A program made the translations under genes and the position numbers. Below, piece after piece: positions 1 to 11,288 of a DNA stretch of 64,000 nucleotides. The notes under the pieces are model-generated. The model had not been told where the DNA came from, made no database searches, and worked only from the letters and a program-made list of their open reading frames with translations. Origin of the DNA: Heliocidaris erythrogramma (lineage: Eukaryota; Echinodermata; Echinoidea; Camarodonta; Echinometridae); contig CM046853.1 of NCBI GenBank assembly GCA_025617745.1, positions 52,725,021-52,789,020 of the forward strand. Reading direction: 5' to 3'. Each line of letters starts with the position of its first letter. Position 1 is the first letter of the stretch.

Positions 1-1625
1 TACAATGGTGTTACATTCAGACAATGTACATGTACATTTTACAGAATGCCTTGCTTAATTTGCAAAATATGCAGCAATTGCACATTTTCTAATTTTCTAT
101 TAGAATCACTTGGCAGATGGTATTGGTGACATTTGTGTTGTAACTTTTGACTGACAGTGACACTAGAGCTCAAAGATTATCTCTACATGATGCAAGTAGC
201 CTACATTCTATTTATTTGTAAGAGTGATCTCCATGATGATCGGAAACAAATGATGAATAACAATTAAATGAAGGCCTTCACGTAGAGGGACGCACGTTCC
301 TTGCTGTACAAGCTGAATTTCATCAACACATTTTTCTTTTTTCCTACTCAAGTTTGCAAGTTTCATCATCGTGAACCTGTTAGAAAAATGGCCAAATGAC
401 CAATATGTGCTCATATACACTACTTCATTATGCAAATTACATCTCTCCATTAGCATAGTATGTGCATACAGAGAATGAAAATGCACGCGAAGGGAATGCA
501 AGTGTGAAAACATTGCCCTCCATTGTTTGCTAATGAAGAAACTGACGATGATGGAGGGGGGGGGGGGGGGGGGGAAGGGACCCTGACAGAACTGTCTTGA
601 GAAAAAAATTTAGTACTTGGCTTGTATGAGCTGGATGAGCGCTTTGGTGCACGTCTTTGTTTTCATGGCAACCAGATGCTGAATGGTGCAGTCTCTGTTG
701 TCATCTTAACCAGATGCTGAATGAAGGTTATGCTTGGGATGTGGTCCCCAGGATGACCAGTCATTATCTTGGTCATCAATACATAGAACGACCTAAATAT
801 GCTCTTTGTTCTGAGACTACATGTACAAATTAAGCATTAGTCATTTAACATTTATACATGGGGATGACCAGAACAAAATTGTAGGATCATTAAAGGAGAA
901 ATTTTGCCATAGCTAATTATCCAGTAACTAGTAACAGACTCACTACTTTTGGGGGGCCAACAAAATCCCCTGATTTTTCTTGAGTTCCCTGACTTTTCCT
1001 TGACTGGTTTTCTCTAATTTCCAAGATAGCTGGAGAACCCTGTCATTGTACCTTTAACTGTATGGCCAGAATGTGATTGAAACTGGTTGATAGAACTACT
1101 GGCACCCGGCCTTGTGATCGATCAGCTGCCTTTCTGATAATATATCACCACGCTTAACTGAATGTAATCCTGTAAGCATGACAATAAAATTTTAAGGTAC
1201 AATGTTTTTTTCACATCATTTGTCACTGTCATATGGTCAATACTGATCATCTATTGGTAATGCTAACAGCATTTTGTTGAGATAATCACAAGTAAGACAG
1301 TATGAATCGATCTCAATGAGCCAGTTCTTAATTACAGTTTGCGCATGTGCAGATAAAGGTCATTTGTACCACGTGGAATCAACCTTTATACGCTGCCATT
1401 TTGTACGCACCATGATGCATGCACCAATATGATTTTAGTTGTTTAACAAATAGCGTGTCCACCAAATGCATACAAATGGTCATTTCAGTGTCAACTCTAC
1501 CATGTACTAAAATTTACGAACTGGTTTATTTAAAAGTCTGTTTTACATTCCGCATTACAGGGAGAAATTATCCCCAGTTAAAACATTTTCCTTCTAACAA
1601 ACATCACTTAAGCCTTGTTACAATT
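1..1625. other. No gene seen; AT-rich spacer with a poly-G run
   Basis: I see no credible coding exon. A run of 19 G lies at 556-574. The stretch 940-1036 (text like 'ccctgacttttccttgac') resembles sequence near 23150-23230 and is probably a dispersed repeat fragment. Short ORFs here show low-complexity AT-rich composition and no recognisable domain. Confidence 0.6.
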
Positions 1626-1916
1626 GGTAATGTCACAATGACGAATAATGTCACAATGACACATAATGGAGTACTATATTCTGCTGAATAAAATGATTCC
1701 TCACAACAAATTCAGGAGTGCTAACATGTACATGTATTATGAAAAGTTAATACATGTATATAATCATGATTTTAAACGTAAAGTCAATGTAGCTGAATTA
1801 ATTCACCTTAAATTTATACATCCCATTTATTTCAATGCCAGAAACTAGTTTATATAAGCCAAAATAGTAGTCCATTATGTGTCATTGTGACAATTTGCAT
1901 CATTGTGACATTACTG
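1626..1916. mobile_element. Foldback MITE with TGTCACAATGAC arms
   Basis: The left arm (1626-1680) and right arm (about 1859-1915) are inverted copies of about 55 bp around a ~180-bp AT-rich centre. Each arm holds two copies of a TGTCACAATGAC-type motif and then a segment ending in 'ccattatgtgtcattgtgac' or its complement. No transposase is present. Family unassigned. Confidence 0.7.
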
Positions 1917-3649
1917 GTTGGAACAAACCCTACATTGCGTATGTTTATAAAAAAAATATCAGTTTTCAAAGGACTACTGAATCAACTGAAGACTCACTCT
2001 GAGCGAGTAACTTCAAGCTCCTTGCTCATGCAGAACCAGCAATGAAAAGGCATGAGTAATCTGCATACACAGATATTCAGTATATATAATAAAGAAAGAG
2101 TGACAATGAAAAAGGTGTGAAAAAGGTGTGAAAAACCTGACCACAGACCTGAGCTTGAAAGCAAAGAGGAAACATGAGCAATTATTAAAAAGCAGCTGTA
2201 AAAGTTATAAGTTTGACACAGACATCATGCATTCTTTTCTTGATGCACTCCTTTTACAAAACTCCGAAATACAAAAGTAGCATTGATGGAAATGAAATGA
2301 CCAATACAGCTTCACTATCCTGTTTAAGAAATGACACCAGTCATCAACCTCTCTTTCATGACAATTTTACTTTGCTGAAAAAATAAATTTCCTAACACAT
2401 CTTTCATCTCCAGATTTGTTTTTCCTTCCAAGAATTTTCCAAGAATTTAGGGGGCACAATATTCAAGAATATCCAAGATATTGAAAACCCTCTTTAAAAT
2501 GAATCATGTTACTCGATGAAGTATATGTATGCAAACCACTTCTCCTCAAAGGAAAAGAGATGGGTTGGTGTTTGATCAGATAGCTGTCTGAATAAATGAA
2601 GTAAACATTTTGTGACAGGAAACTAAGTATTGATTTTTCTTTGTAGCACAAAAAGAGGATTAAATCAAGGAGGTATTAAATCAGGGTCTTAAGCATGAAA
2701 TGTTGAAAAGAGGATTTAGGCCCATTCTTTAAGTATTATTCCATACATGAAGTGGATAAAGATGGTGAGGATGGGGGGGGGGGGAGGTGGAATTAAAGAT
2801 TTTAAATCACCACCCCTCACATGCTGCCTACTGCAATTCCCACCTTTCTGCCTTATTATCTAGGCATGGACATTACAAACCATGTGCTTCTGAAGATGAC
2901 CAGTTCTTGATAGCAAGCTGGCCTACAATGGGATCCAGATACCCTCATCTTTGCCTTTTCACAGGCATATACCCAGTCATTGAGAATTTGATTCTAAAGA
3001 AGCAGCTTTACTGCCTCTGTAATACATAATGCGTTTTTTCTTTTTCTCTCTCCTTTGTCAGAGAAGGGGTTATTCTCTTCTACATGTGAAGAATACCATC
3101 TATTCTCCTCTCTCTTTCATTTATTCTCCTCTCTCTCCTCATTCATTCTCTCCCCTCTCCTCATTCAAACCACTTTCTTCTATTCAGCTTTCCATTCATC
3201 ACTTCAACTCTGCTAGAGTATTCAGAAAGTTACCCAGCTCCTTATTGTCACTTTACTATTGACACGAACTATAAATTATACAAAACATTATATAGACCAG
3301 CTCCGTTCACTCAATACATCTTGAAATTTTTTTTTCAAAGAAAGGAACTTCATTCCAGGAGAGACAAATTTTATTTGAATAAATAGAATAGGCTTGGTTT
3401 ACACATGGGCCTATATGTAGTCCACTGCCTGGACGGTCTCCGTATCGCGCGATCCGACACCCCCTCAACGCTAAAACAAGAACAGTCCTTACAATTCCGC
3501 CCTCGCTGGGTGAAATTTGGGGGTTCGTGCGATGAGTGGAGAGTCACGCTCTGTGTGGGATATGCGTGTAGAGAAAGAGCAGCGTAGGGGAATAAACGAA
3601 ATATAAAAAACGGATAGAATCTAGACTAGCCTATATGATGTGGTCCTAC
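1917..3649. other. No gene seen; spacer with pyrimidine-rich tract
   Basis: AT-rich sequence without a recognisable exon. It contains a small tandem (GAAAAAGGTGT-type unit twice near 2107-2135), a G run near 2775, and a polypyrimidine stretch 3085-3175 made of TTCTCCTCTC-like units. The segment 3400-3590 is more GC-rich with an open frame of 60 codons, but nothing in it resembles a known domain. Confidence 0.5.
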
Positions 3650-3900
3650 ACAGTGGCCTATCCATGATTTTTTAAAGGGGGGTTGTTTTTTACTCCCAAA
3701 TTCTCTGACAAGCAAAACAAAAAAGGGTAAAGGAGGTTATCAGCATTTTGGGGTTTAAAACAAGCTTTTGTTTCATTTCTAAACACCAAAAACACTGATA
3801 AAGTGGGTGTTTTAACACCAAATAACACCAAAAGGGGGTGTTTGAACACCTAAAACACCCAAAACACCCCCCTCCCCCCCCCCCTCGGTATGCGCATGAT
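3650..3900 (+). repeat. Dispersed repeat, copy 1 (ACACCCC-rich)
   Basis: It begins 'agtggcctatccatgatttt', runs through 'actcccaaattctctgacaa' and 'gggggtgtttgaacacc', and ends in a C run followed by 'tcggtatgcgcatga'. The same order of motifs occurs in the same orientation at 35681-36000. No coding capacity; class unknown. Confidence 0.7.
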
Positions 3901-5688
3901 CAGAACTGAAAAAAAAGCCCTGATCATGAATATGTTTCGAGCAATCCAGTGTCTAATGAGAACAATATTGCACAGAAGGCATGAGTTTATTATTACAGTT
4001 AATTATTACCAAAGTACTTGAACATGAAAACCAAAATAAAAAAATAATCTAAAAGAATGGCTTGCTTTAAAGAATTAGAATTTTAGAATTGTTGCTCTCT
4101 ATTTATTTTAACTTAAACTTGCCTTATAATATTACAAGATTTGCAGTATTGGCTACCTGATTTCAATCAACAGCATATGAATGTTTCAATGTATGCGTTA
4201 AACTTAGGATTACAAGTACAAGGCTTAAGACAAAGAAAATAAATAGATCTATTTTATACATTATTGTTAAGTATACTTTATTCTGTGAAAATCATTAGCT
4301 ACTTGATTCTTCAAAATAAAGACTTGGTAGGATCTAGATCCTTTTTAATTGTAAATAAATCATCTGGATATATTCTTATCAAATAAAATAAAATAGAAAT
4401 ATTTACTCAAAAGTGAAATACAATACATTTAGAATATTTTAACTACAATCTGTAAAAAATTTGAATGAATAACTAAATCTCTTCATTATGCAGATCTATG
4501 CAGTGACTGAATCTAGACTACAGCTCTACAAATTAATTATCAAGTGGGGCCCAAGCAATTTTACACAAACTGATATGATATATGATATATTTTTATTCAT
4601 CTTTCTTCCTTTTAACAAGTCACACTGAACATTACATTCAATTCTTATGCATTTACAATGCAAACAAAATCATGCATGACAATAATATAATGAAGTGAAT
4701 AGAAAGAAAGACAAGGAGACCCTGGTAAAAGCAAGGCTTGTAAGATGTAGGGTCCCTTCTGCGCAGAAAATAATTGGCTGGTACATACATGAGCAACAAA
4801 ATAAATGTATTTAAAGGGAGTATATACATTAATAACTACCTAAGAATACGTAAATTATGAACTGGACTGGAATGTAGAAATTCACTACACCACATCTGTT
4901 TTTAAAGTCAAAGCAAGTTTAGTTCTAGTAAATATTAATCTACATGCACAAACTATATTGTGTTATGTGTTTGCCAAGTGCAGTTTCAACATGTTACAAA
5001 GAGCTTGAACACCCACCACAGCCTACACAGAGCTCAGTGCTGTACAGACCATGTGATTGTTATATAACTCAAGCAGGTCACACCCATTATTCAAACACTG
5101 TCTGTAGAGGGAGCTATCATCAAATGAAACATGCAAGCACATGGGACTCCTCCATAAAGCCATGCACAAAATGACAAATAAAGGAGCTTTGCCTTGAAAC
5201 TCCTTGGTATAATTTACTCACAGTGCAGAACATTTTTAAATTCAGCCCCCTTTTTTTCCCATAAATACATGATGTTTCAATTTATAACTAACTTTAGCAT
5301 GGTGAACTCAACCACACACAAAAAAAAAGATTATGGTTTAAATATCTATCATAGAAAAATTAACTATTCCATATAACACTTATTTCTACTTGATACAATA
5401 ACTGTGTAACTAAAATCATAAGCAAATCGTGATCAACTTTAGTTACATGCGAAACTGAAAGAAAACAAACTATGAGAAGAAATAAAACTACATGTGTAAT
5501 TGTTTTGTTTTTTATCAAAAGCCTAACAATGCACAAAAAGTTGGGGATAAGTCAGATACTACATTGAATATGATGAAAATATAGAATAGGCCTATGCAGT
5601 TACAAAATTATGAGGAAGAGTCTATATGAATTAGCCACCATGGAAAAGACATAAAGAATGAAAGAGAGACAGACATACAGACACACAG
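3901..5688. other. No gene seen; AT-rich spacer
   Basis: Very AT-rich sequence with many stop codons in all frames. I recognise no exon, RNA gene or clear repeat boundary. Confidence 0.5.
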
Positions 5689-5909
5689 ACAGAGACACAC
5701 AGACACACACACACACACGTTTACATGGCTTTACTTCCGAGGACAACTATTGTTCCTCTATTGTTACTCGTCCTCGGACAGTCGACGGAATAAGGCATAA
5801 ATTCATTGTTCGACGTTCGAGGACTATTGTCCGGCTTCCGAGGACCATTGTTGTCATGATTTTTTTTTGTTCTCTGTCCGAAAATGTCCTCGGACATAAT
5901 GCTAAACAA

Positions 5910-5950
<41 letters not shown>
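5689..5950. repeat. CCGAGGAC-motif block between two (CA)n microsatellites
   Basis: A short CA-rich tract at 5689-5718 and a long (CA)n tract at 5912-5950 flank about 190 bp. That interval repeats CCGAGGAC/GTCCTCGG in both orientations, usually next to ATTGT (for example 5739, 5769, 5817, 5838, 5887). Long open frames here are partly CA-repeat artefacts. No family assigned. Confidence 0.6.
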
Positions 5951-5954
<4 letters not shown>

Positions 5955-6424
5955 CATGTAATTATAAGATTACACAATCAGTTTTAAAAAAAACACACAC
6001 ACAATTGTCATGATTGAACACATTATTCGGAAAATGTACACAGTGATTCTCATATGCATTAGAGGATGTAGCTTTGAGAAATACCCATGCAAATAGTATG
6101 CTGTATAGAAAGATCACTATAGAGGGCACACTTCCCAAATTGGTTTTGTAGTACACTGAATGCATAGCTTAGCATGGCTAAGCTTATCAACAAAAATAAC
6201 TGGTCACCTTCATGTGTACATGTACATATTTTGGTGAAATTTTTACATCCATTTTAATTCAATAAAGCTGTTGTTATTGTGGCTGTTTTCTCACTTGTAA
6301 TTTATCACTTGAAAATTTGTACATACTGCTTTAAAACTGCTCATAGAACAATCAAATAGATACAGAAAGTGACACAACCACTGTTTGTTATTAAAATTTC
6401 ATACTGATATGAGGGCGTATGAAG
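5951..6424. other. No gene seen
   Basis: AT-rich spacer between a CA microsatellite and a partial repeat copy. A second short CA run lies at 5991-6002. I see no exon or structured element. Confidence 0.5.
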
Positions 6425-6530
6425 GGCAATCCTTTTCAGGGGACATTTCTACTATGATGTTCTTCCAAACATAAGAAGAATGAGAAAGGTCACAAATTAT
6501 TTTTCACCTTTCCTAGAACTCAATCTTCAG
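6425..6530 (+). repeat. Truncated copy of the 24.7-kb TTAA element family
   Basis: Text such as 'caatccttttcaggggacat' and 'cacaaattatttttcacctt' followed by 'agaactcaatcttcag' matches the right third of the element at 24719-25090, and in inverted form those at 25295-25700 and 46884-47282. The TTAA terminus is missing, so this is a broken copy. Confidence 0.75.
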
Positions 6531-7510
6531 ATTTGACTGCAGGGGCAGTGATCCCGGGGGAATGGGGGTGAACGTTCTTTTCCTTTTTTTGCAGGGGGGG
6601 GGGTCTAACCATCTCAGACCAGAACCCCCAACCGAGAAATCGCCACCCCTGTTTGACTGTGTATAATATTTTCATACAATGTAGGCCTGAATGTATTAAA
6701 GTTAATTTGCAGAGATAATTCACACGACTGTTCCTTTAAAGCACAGGAAATGACTCTCAGGAAATGAATGTAGTCCAGACCTTGATGAGGAAATTTCCTT
6801 CAACTTATTGTTAACTAGCTTCCGAAATCCAACACGGAAAACAAGACAGGATTCCTGACAGCATTAGTCTACCTTCTAAAATTCAATGCTCCTTACTACA
6901 AGACTGGAAGAATGGCTTTACGATTGTTTCTCTTAACAATCGTTATCGAAACAAAAATGGAAGAAAATGATATAAAGAATAGGATTGGGAAAAATATATT
7001 TCTGAATCAATTCTCATCCGGGGTAAGATATTGGGAGCTGGTTGATTTCACTACAGTTGACAACATATCAATGAAAGAAGTTGATTTATTACACAAATCA
7101 CTATTTTGTTAAATTCACATTTGTCACAGAAAGCTCAGGAACCAAAAGGACACATACAACTACACGTGTAGGTGAATGATATTATATAGAGTGAAAATGC
7201 CGTTCTTGCTCTAAGCAGACAACAATTCCTTAAAAAAATTATACAAACATCATTCCAAACAAAGTTGCAGAAGACCTTCATTGACATGTACATATACATG
7301 TCCAATACATGTACATTTATTATCATTTGACAGAAGTGCAATAAAAATACTAGAGCTTCTCTAAACAGACAAAATTTCCTGTATTTAAACAGCTACATAA
7401 ATCACTGCAAATTGGTTTACAGAACACCTACATGTACATACATGCCCAGCTATGCATTTATTAAAAGTGCAAATAAAGTTACATGTACTATTCAAAATGA
7501 GAACAAAGTC
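6531..7510. other. No gene seen; spacer
   Basis: Contains a G-rich patch (6540-6640) with 'aggggggggggtctaacc'-like text. The rest is AT-rich without a recognisable exon. ATGTACAT-type palindromes are frequent around 7285-7320. Confidence 0.5.
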
Positions 7511-7775
7511 TTAAGCCCACCGCACACTATACGATCAACTGCGATCCGATTTTTGAAATAAATCACAACAGCATTAAATATGTGCATTTTAACAAACAAA
7601 ATCTAGCTGATTTAGGTTCTGAACAAAAATATGAATACTAAACATACTATGGTTTCGGAGCACTCTCAGCCTTATATCTGGAATAAGGGCCAAATCAGTT
7701 TCTAATTGTCTATAATCGTAGGGTTGCTCCAACGTCACTTCGACTCGGAGCCGATTTTGACTCATCCTGCGGTAG
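7511..7775. mobile_element. Possible decayed MITE (CCCACCGCACAC end)
   Basis: The left end reads 'cccaccgcacactatacgat' followed by 'tgcgatccgatttt'. About 230 bp later 'gagccgattttgactcatcc' and 'tgcggtaggg' resemble a degraded inverted counterpart. The terminal match is imperfect and no target duplication is clear. Confidence 0.35.
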
Positions 7776-9593
7776 GGTGAACGTACAGAAAACCACACTG
7801 TACTGTCCTCACAATTCCAAAACATTCATGAAGAACTGAAATCCAACAAGTGCTCATGGGACATCCAAACCCTGGAGATAGGCCTTGCCCTAGGAATTCA
7901 ATCACGTTGTGCAAAATATAGAAGTATCCACTTTTGGTGTTGCCATGGCAACAGACAATACTCGTGCCATGATTCATGTTTGTCTGCACGATTAGTATTT
8001 GCACTTCTTCTCTGAAGGTTGTCTGTTTTTGTTCAAAAATTCTCCCAAATTGTAATACAAATGTCAACATGTTGGTCTGACTGCTGGTGGACCCAAAAGA
8101 AACACAGTTTCTACTAATCAAATCAAGCTATGTAAAATAACCCGAAAGACAAAGATTATTATGAGTATGGTAAAACTGAATTTCAGTGAAGCAATGTGAT
8201 TTTAATCGCTACTGAATCCTGATAGATTGTTCATTTTTAAAACAACCATGATTTAAATCCATCAAGGAAGTTGATTTTCAGTGAACAAGGAATCCAGCTG
8301 ATAAAATTGTTAATGTAAACATACAGGCCTATAAATATATAAAAGCCTATAAATATATAAAAGCATATTTGTTAGCTGTATTTATTATAATGAACAGCCA
8401 AGATCATCATAATCATACAAATATAGATAAAGATTGAACATAGGGGTGATAGAAACTTACCAGGAAGCACTGTAAGATATTCTGTTTAACTCATACTTTG
8501 CACAACTTCGTTAATAAGTAGCCGCTTTAGCGCAGGATGCATTTAGGATGCGGTCAAGTGCTACAGATAAATTATTCTGAAGAGGGACTGAACAACTTTT
8601 GAGAAGCTACAAATCTGAACAATACATTTAACAGTTTGGTATTTTCAATGCACAATGACGAAAAGGAATGATGACTGCACATAGGGATGAGTTATAAATT
8701 AATGGCCACTAGTCATACAGAAAAGAAGCCTTGGGCAAGCAAAGACAACTTTGCCTCTGGCTTCACCTTAAAAATTGAATAAATCCAAAGTTTTGATCGT
8801 GCAATAGACCTTTTTACTAATGTATTTTAATAAATCTATGCATGTTTCTCTCCAGAACTCCTGGTTACTATGACTACTTCATTCACCTGATATATGCATA
8901 ATGGCATCTCTATAGCTGGAATCCATTTTAGCTTACATTAGTTGTTGCTATGTCAGGGTAAGCCTCTGCCAAGCTTTGGAGTCATCAAGAACAACTTTTG
9001 TTCAAGAAGTATATATCAAATTAGTAATTTGGTCTACAGCAGAGGCTACCAACAATCCAGCCTATCATTCACGCATGATCCATCCTTCTATGATAATCAT
9101 TTTGACAACAGTCTCCGGTTTAAAAATACACACAACTATTGCTAGATTACTAGTAAAGCTTTCAAAGCACTTTCCTACATTTGTTGTATGTCATTCAACT
9201 TATTCTGGTAGCTACAGGAGGATTTCCGTCCGCTAGAGCTACAAATAAACATTGTGAATGTGTCAAAGGAAGATTTTATTTCGGAATTAAAACTACTTAA
9301 TGATTGTCACAAGGAAATGGATTTGTATATGGCGTGACACTTTTCTTAATTACTTTAGACCATCATTATCTCTTCTCAATTACATGCATGTACTTTATTC
9401 ATGATAAACTGCTTAGTTTTCGAGGCAGCTACCGGAAGTGAAAGTACATGCCGCCAACGTCATCAGTAATTATTGCTTGCAAGAAACTCCTGTATAAATA
9501 GGCCTATTGCATGCTTCGCAGTTGAAAGGTTTGAAAGGTTTGCTGGTTTATTTTATCTGACTGCTTAGAAAGCATGTTCATACTTGTAAGTAA
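7776..9593. other. No gene seen; spacer with an 18-bp tandem pair
   Basis: No recognisable exon. An 18-bp unit (GCCTATAAATATATAAAA) is duplicated exactly at 8327-8344 and 8345-8362. A 119-codon minus-strand open frame at 7762-8121 has no domain that I recognise and overlaps the preceding repeat, so I do not call it a gene. Confidence 0.5.
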
Positions 9594-9893
9594 CCAGGGG
9601 TGGTATTCTGAAAATTTTTGTAAATTTTGTTTATCTTGCGGAGATAATACCTCGCTAATATTGTTGTAAGTTGGTATTGTGAAAATTGTTTTAAGGAGAT
9701 ATTATCTCTCTAAGGACCGCCTTTATATTATCTTTGACACGCCCATTTTTTTACACTTTACCAATCGAGATGTATTTTATAAAGGTAGGTTAACCAATAG
9801 GAGAAGCTGCTGTGTAAGTTTTGTTGTAGTTACCACGGAAGATAATTTTCAGAGTACCAATTATCTCATGATATTATCTTCAGCGCGCATATG

Positions 9894-10090
9894 TAAATTT
9901 GTAAAATCAGCACTGATTTTCTTATTTACTATATAAATCTATATACCTACCTATTATGCCTGTAGTCTTGACTACGGGACCCCTTCGAGAATTTAACACA
10001 CATGAGTCACAATATTGTGCGCACCCCCCGTAATCCTATTGTCCCCTTCGCCACTCACGCGCGTCAACACGCTACGGCCATCTTCCTCTT
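9894..10090. repeat. DIRS inverted terminal repeat, left (3' side of genes)
   Basis: From 'tttact' near 9925 inward to about 10090 it is the inverted copy of the right repeat, including 'gcctgtagtcttgactacgg' and 'cgcgcgtcaacacgctacgg'. The outer ~31 bases (9894-9924) are absent from the right repeat, so the termini are unequal. That is the usual DIRS pattern, in which one repeat carries an extension. Confidence 0.9.
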
Positions 10091-10150
10091 TTGCGAGCAA
10101 TCCCAAGTAGAAACATGTTGCTTGCAAGGAGCGGGGAAGGAGGGAGGGTC

Positions 10151-10245
10151 ATAGGTAGGTATATAGATTTATATAGTAAATAAGAAAATCAGTGCTGATT
10201 TTACAAATTTACTGCAATAAATCATATATACCTACCTATTATGCC
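10151..10245. repeat. DIRS internal complementary region (ICR)
   Basis: Positions 10151-10211 are an exact reverse complement of the left terminus 9894-9954 (61 nt). Positions 10206-10245 are an exact reverse complement of the right terminus 15867-15906 (40 nt). The two parts overlap by the TAAATT hexamer. The ICR therefore encodes the joined ends of the element, as in DIRS1, where it is thought to template completion and circularisation of the cDNA. It lies just downstream of the recombinase gene, the expected place. Confidence 0.95.
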
Positions 10246-10312
10246 AGACCAGCGCCAACTCAAAGACCGGGAGGCATGTTTCGAGCAGAAGGAAATAGGA
10301 TTACACCAAAGA

Positions 10313-11288
10313 CTACAAAGAAGACACAGCGGCCTTCAAGGTGGCTGACGCAAACAAAGCTTCACCTGCGGGAATATCCCTAAGGTAGCAAGAAATGAAG
10401 GAATTGGGCGAACGCCAATAAGCAGCCTTCAAAATATCAACAAGCGCCACACCTTGAAACAGAGCCCAAGAAGTGCTGACACTACGAGTATCATGAGCAC
10501 GAGGCTTACTGTCGGATAAAAGAGCCTCTGTGCCAGCGGCCCTAATAGCTTCAACGATCCATCTAGAGATGGAATCAAGAGAGGCAGGAGAAAAAGGCTC
10601 TCTAGTGATCAGGAACAACTGATCATCCTTACGATAAGACTTAGTCTTATCAATATACCATTTGAGAGCCCTAACAGGACACCAAACTTTGTCCTCACGC
10701 ACCGAAGAAAAGTTAGAAAGCGGACAAAGAAAAATCTCAACAGGACCGGAGGCAGCTGTCTGATTCTTGGCAACGAAAGAAGCCCTAGGAATCAATCTAA
10801 CACCTTTTCTCTCCCAGCGAACATGACCAGGAGTAAGACAGAGAGCATGAAGAGTACTGCGCCTCTGCCCAGAGGCAATAGCTACCAAAAAGAGCGTCTT
10901 AACCGTAAGATGATGAAGCGAAGCTTCACCTAACGGTTCGAAAGGAGCTTTCGCCAAGGCCTCCAGGACCTTAGGCAGACTCCAAGACGGCACTAACTTA
11001 GAAAAAGAAGGTCGTTTCAGAAAGAACGAACGAATCAAACCACTTAGTAGCGGGGAATTGGAAATCCCCGAACCATCTGAGAAACCCGAATGAATGGCCC
11101 CGATCGCCGAACGGTAGCCTCGGATAGTAGAGATAGATCTCCCTTTGTCAAATAACAAGATTAAGAAATCCGCAATTGAACCAATAGGAGCCTTAGAAGG
11201 GGTTCGATTTCTTCTCTTTGCACCAAAGGAAAAAGACCGAGAGACGGGAATTGTAAATTTCCCTAGTAGAAACCCTACGACTGGACAT
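10313..11288 (-). CDS. DIRS tyrosine recombinase (YR), one frameshift near the N-terminus
   Basis: This is the integrase-equivalent of DIRS elements, a lambda-integrase-type recombinase that would insert circular cDNA into the genome. The catalytic domain is open to a TAG stop at 10313-10315. Numbering from the open segment that begins at 11158, I see the first catalytic Arg in 'ASGQRRSTLHAL' (about 99-100), the HxxR box in 'AHDTRSVSTSWAL' (His222, Arg225), Trp248, and the nucleophile Tyr258 in 'SFISCYLRD'. The likely start is the ATG at 11286-11288, which overlaps the upstream stop as TAATG. From it the frame reads 'MSSRRVSTREIYNSRL', then shifts by one base near 11197 before 'KAPIGSIADF'. 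With that break the gene is about 324 codons, a normal length. Whether the frameshift is real or an assembly error cannot be told here. Confidence 0.9.

Noticed and set aside
5658..5987. 109-codon open frame rich in Thr-His
   Set aside because: Largely translation of (CA)n microsatellites.
7762..8121. 119-codon minus-strand open frame
   Set aside because: No recognised motif, overlaps a likely repeat end, and no splice-site context supports it.
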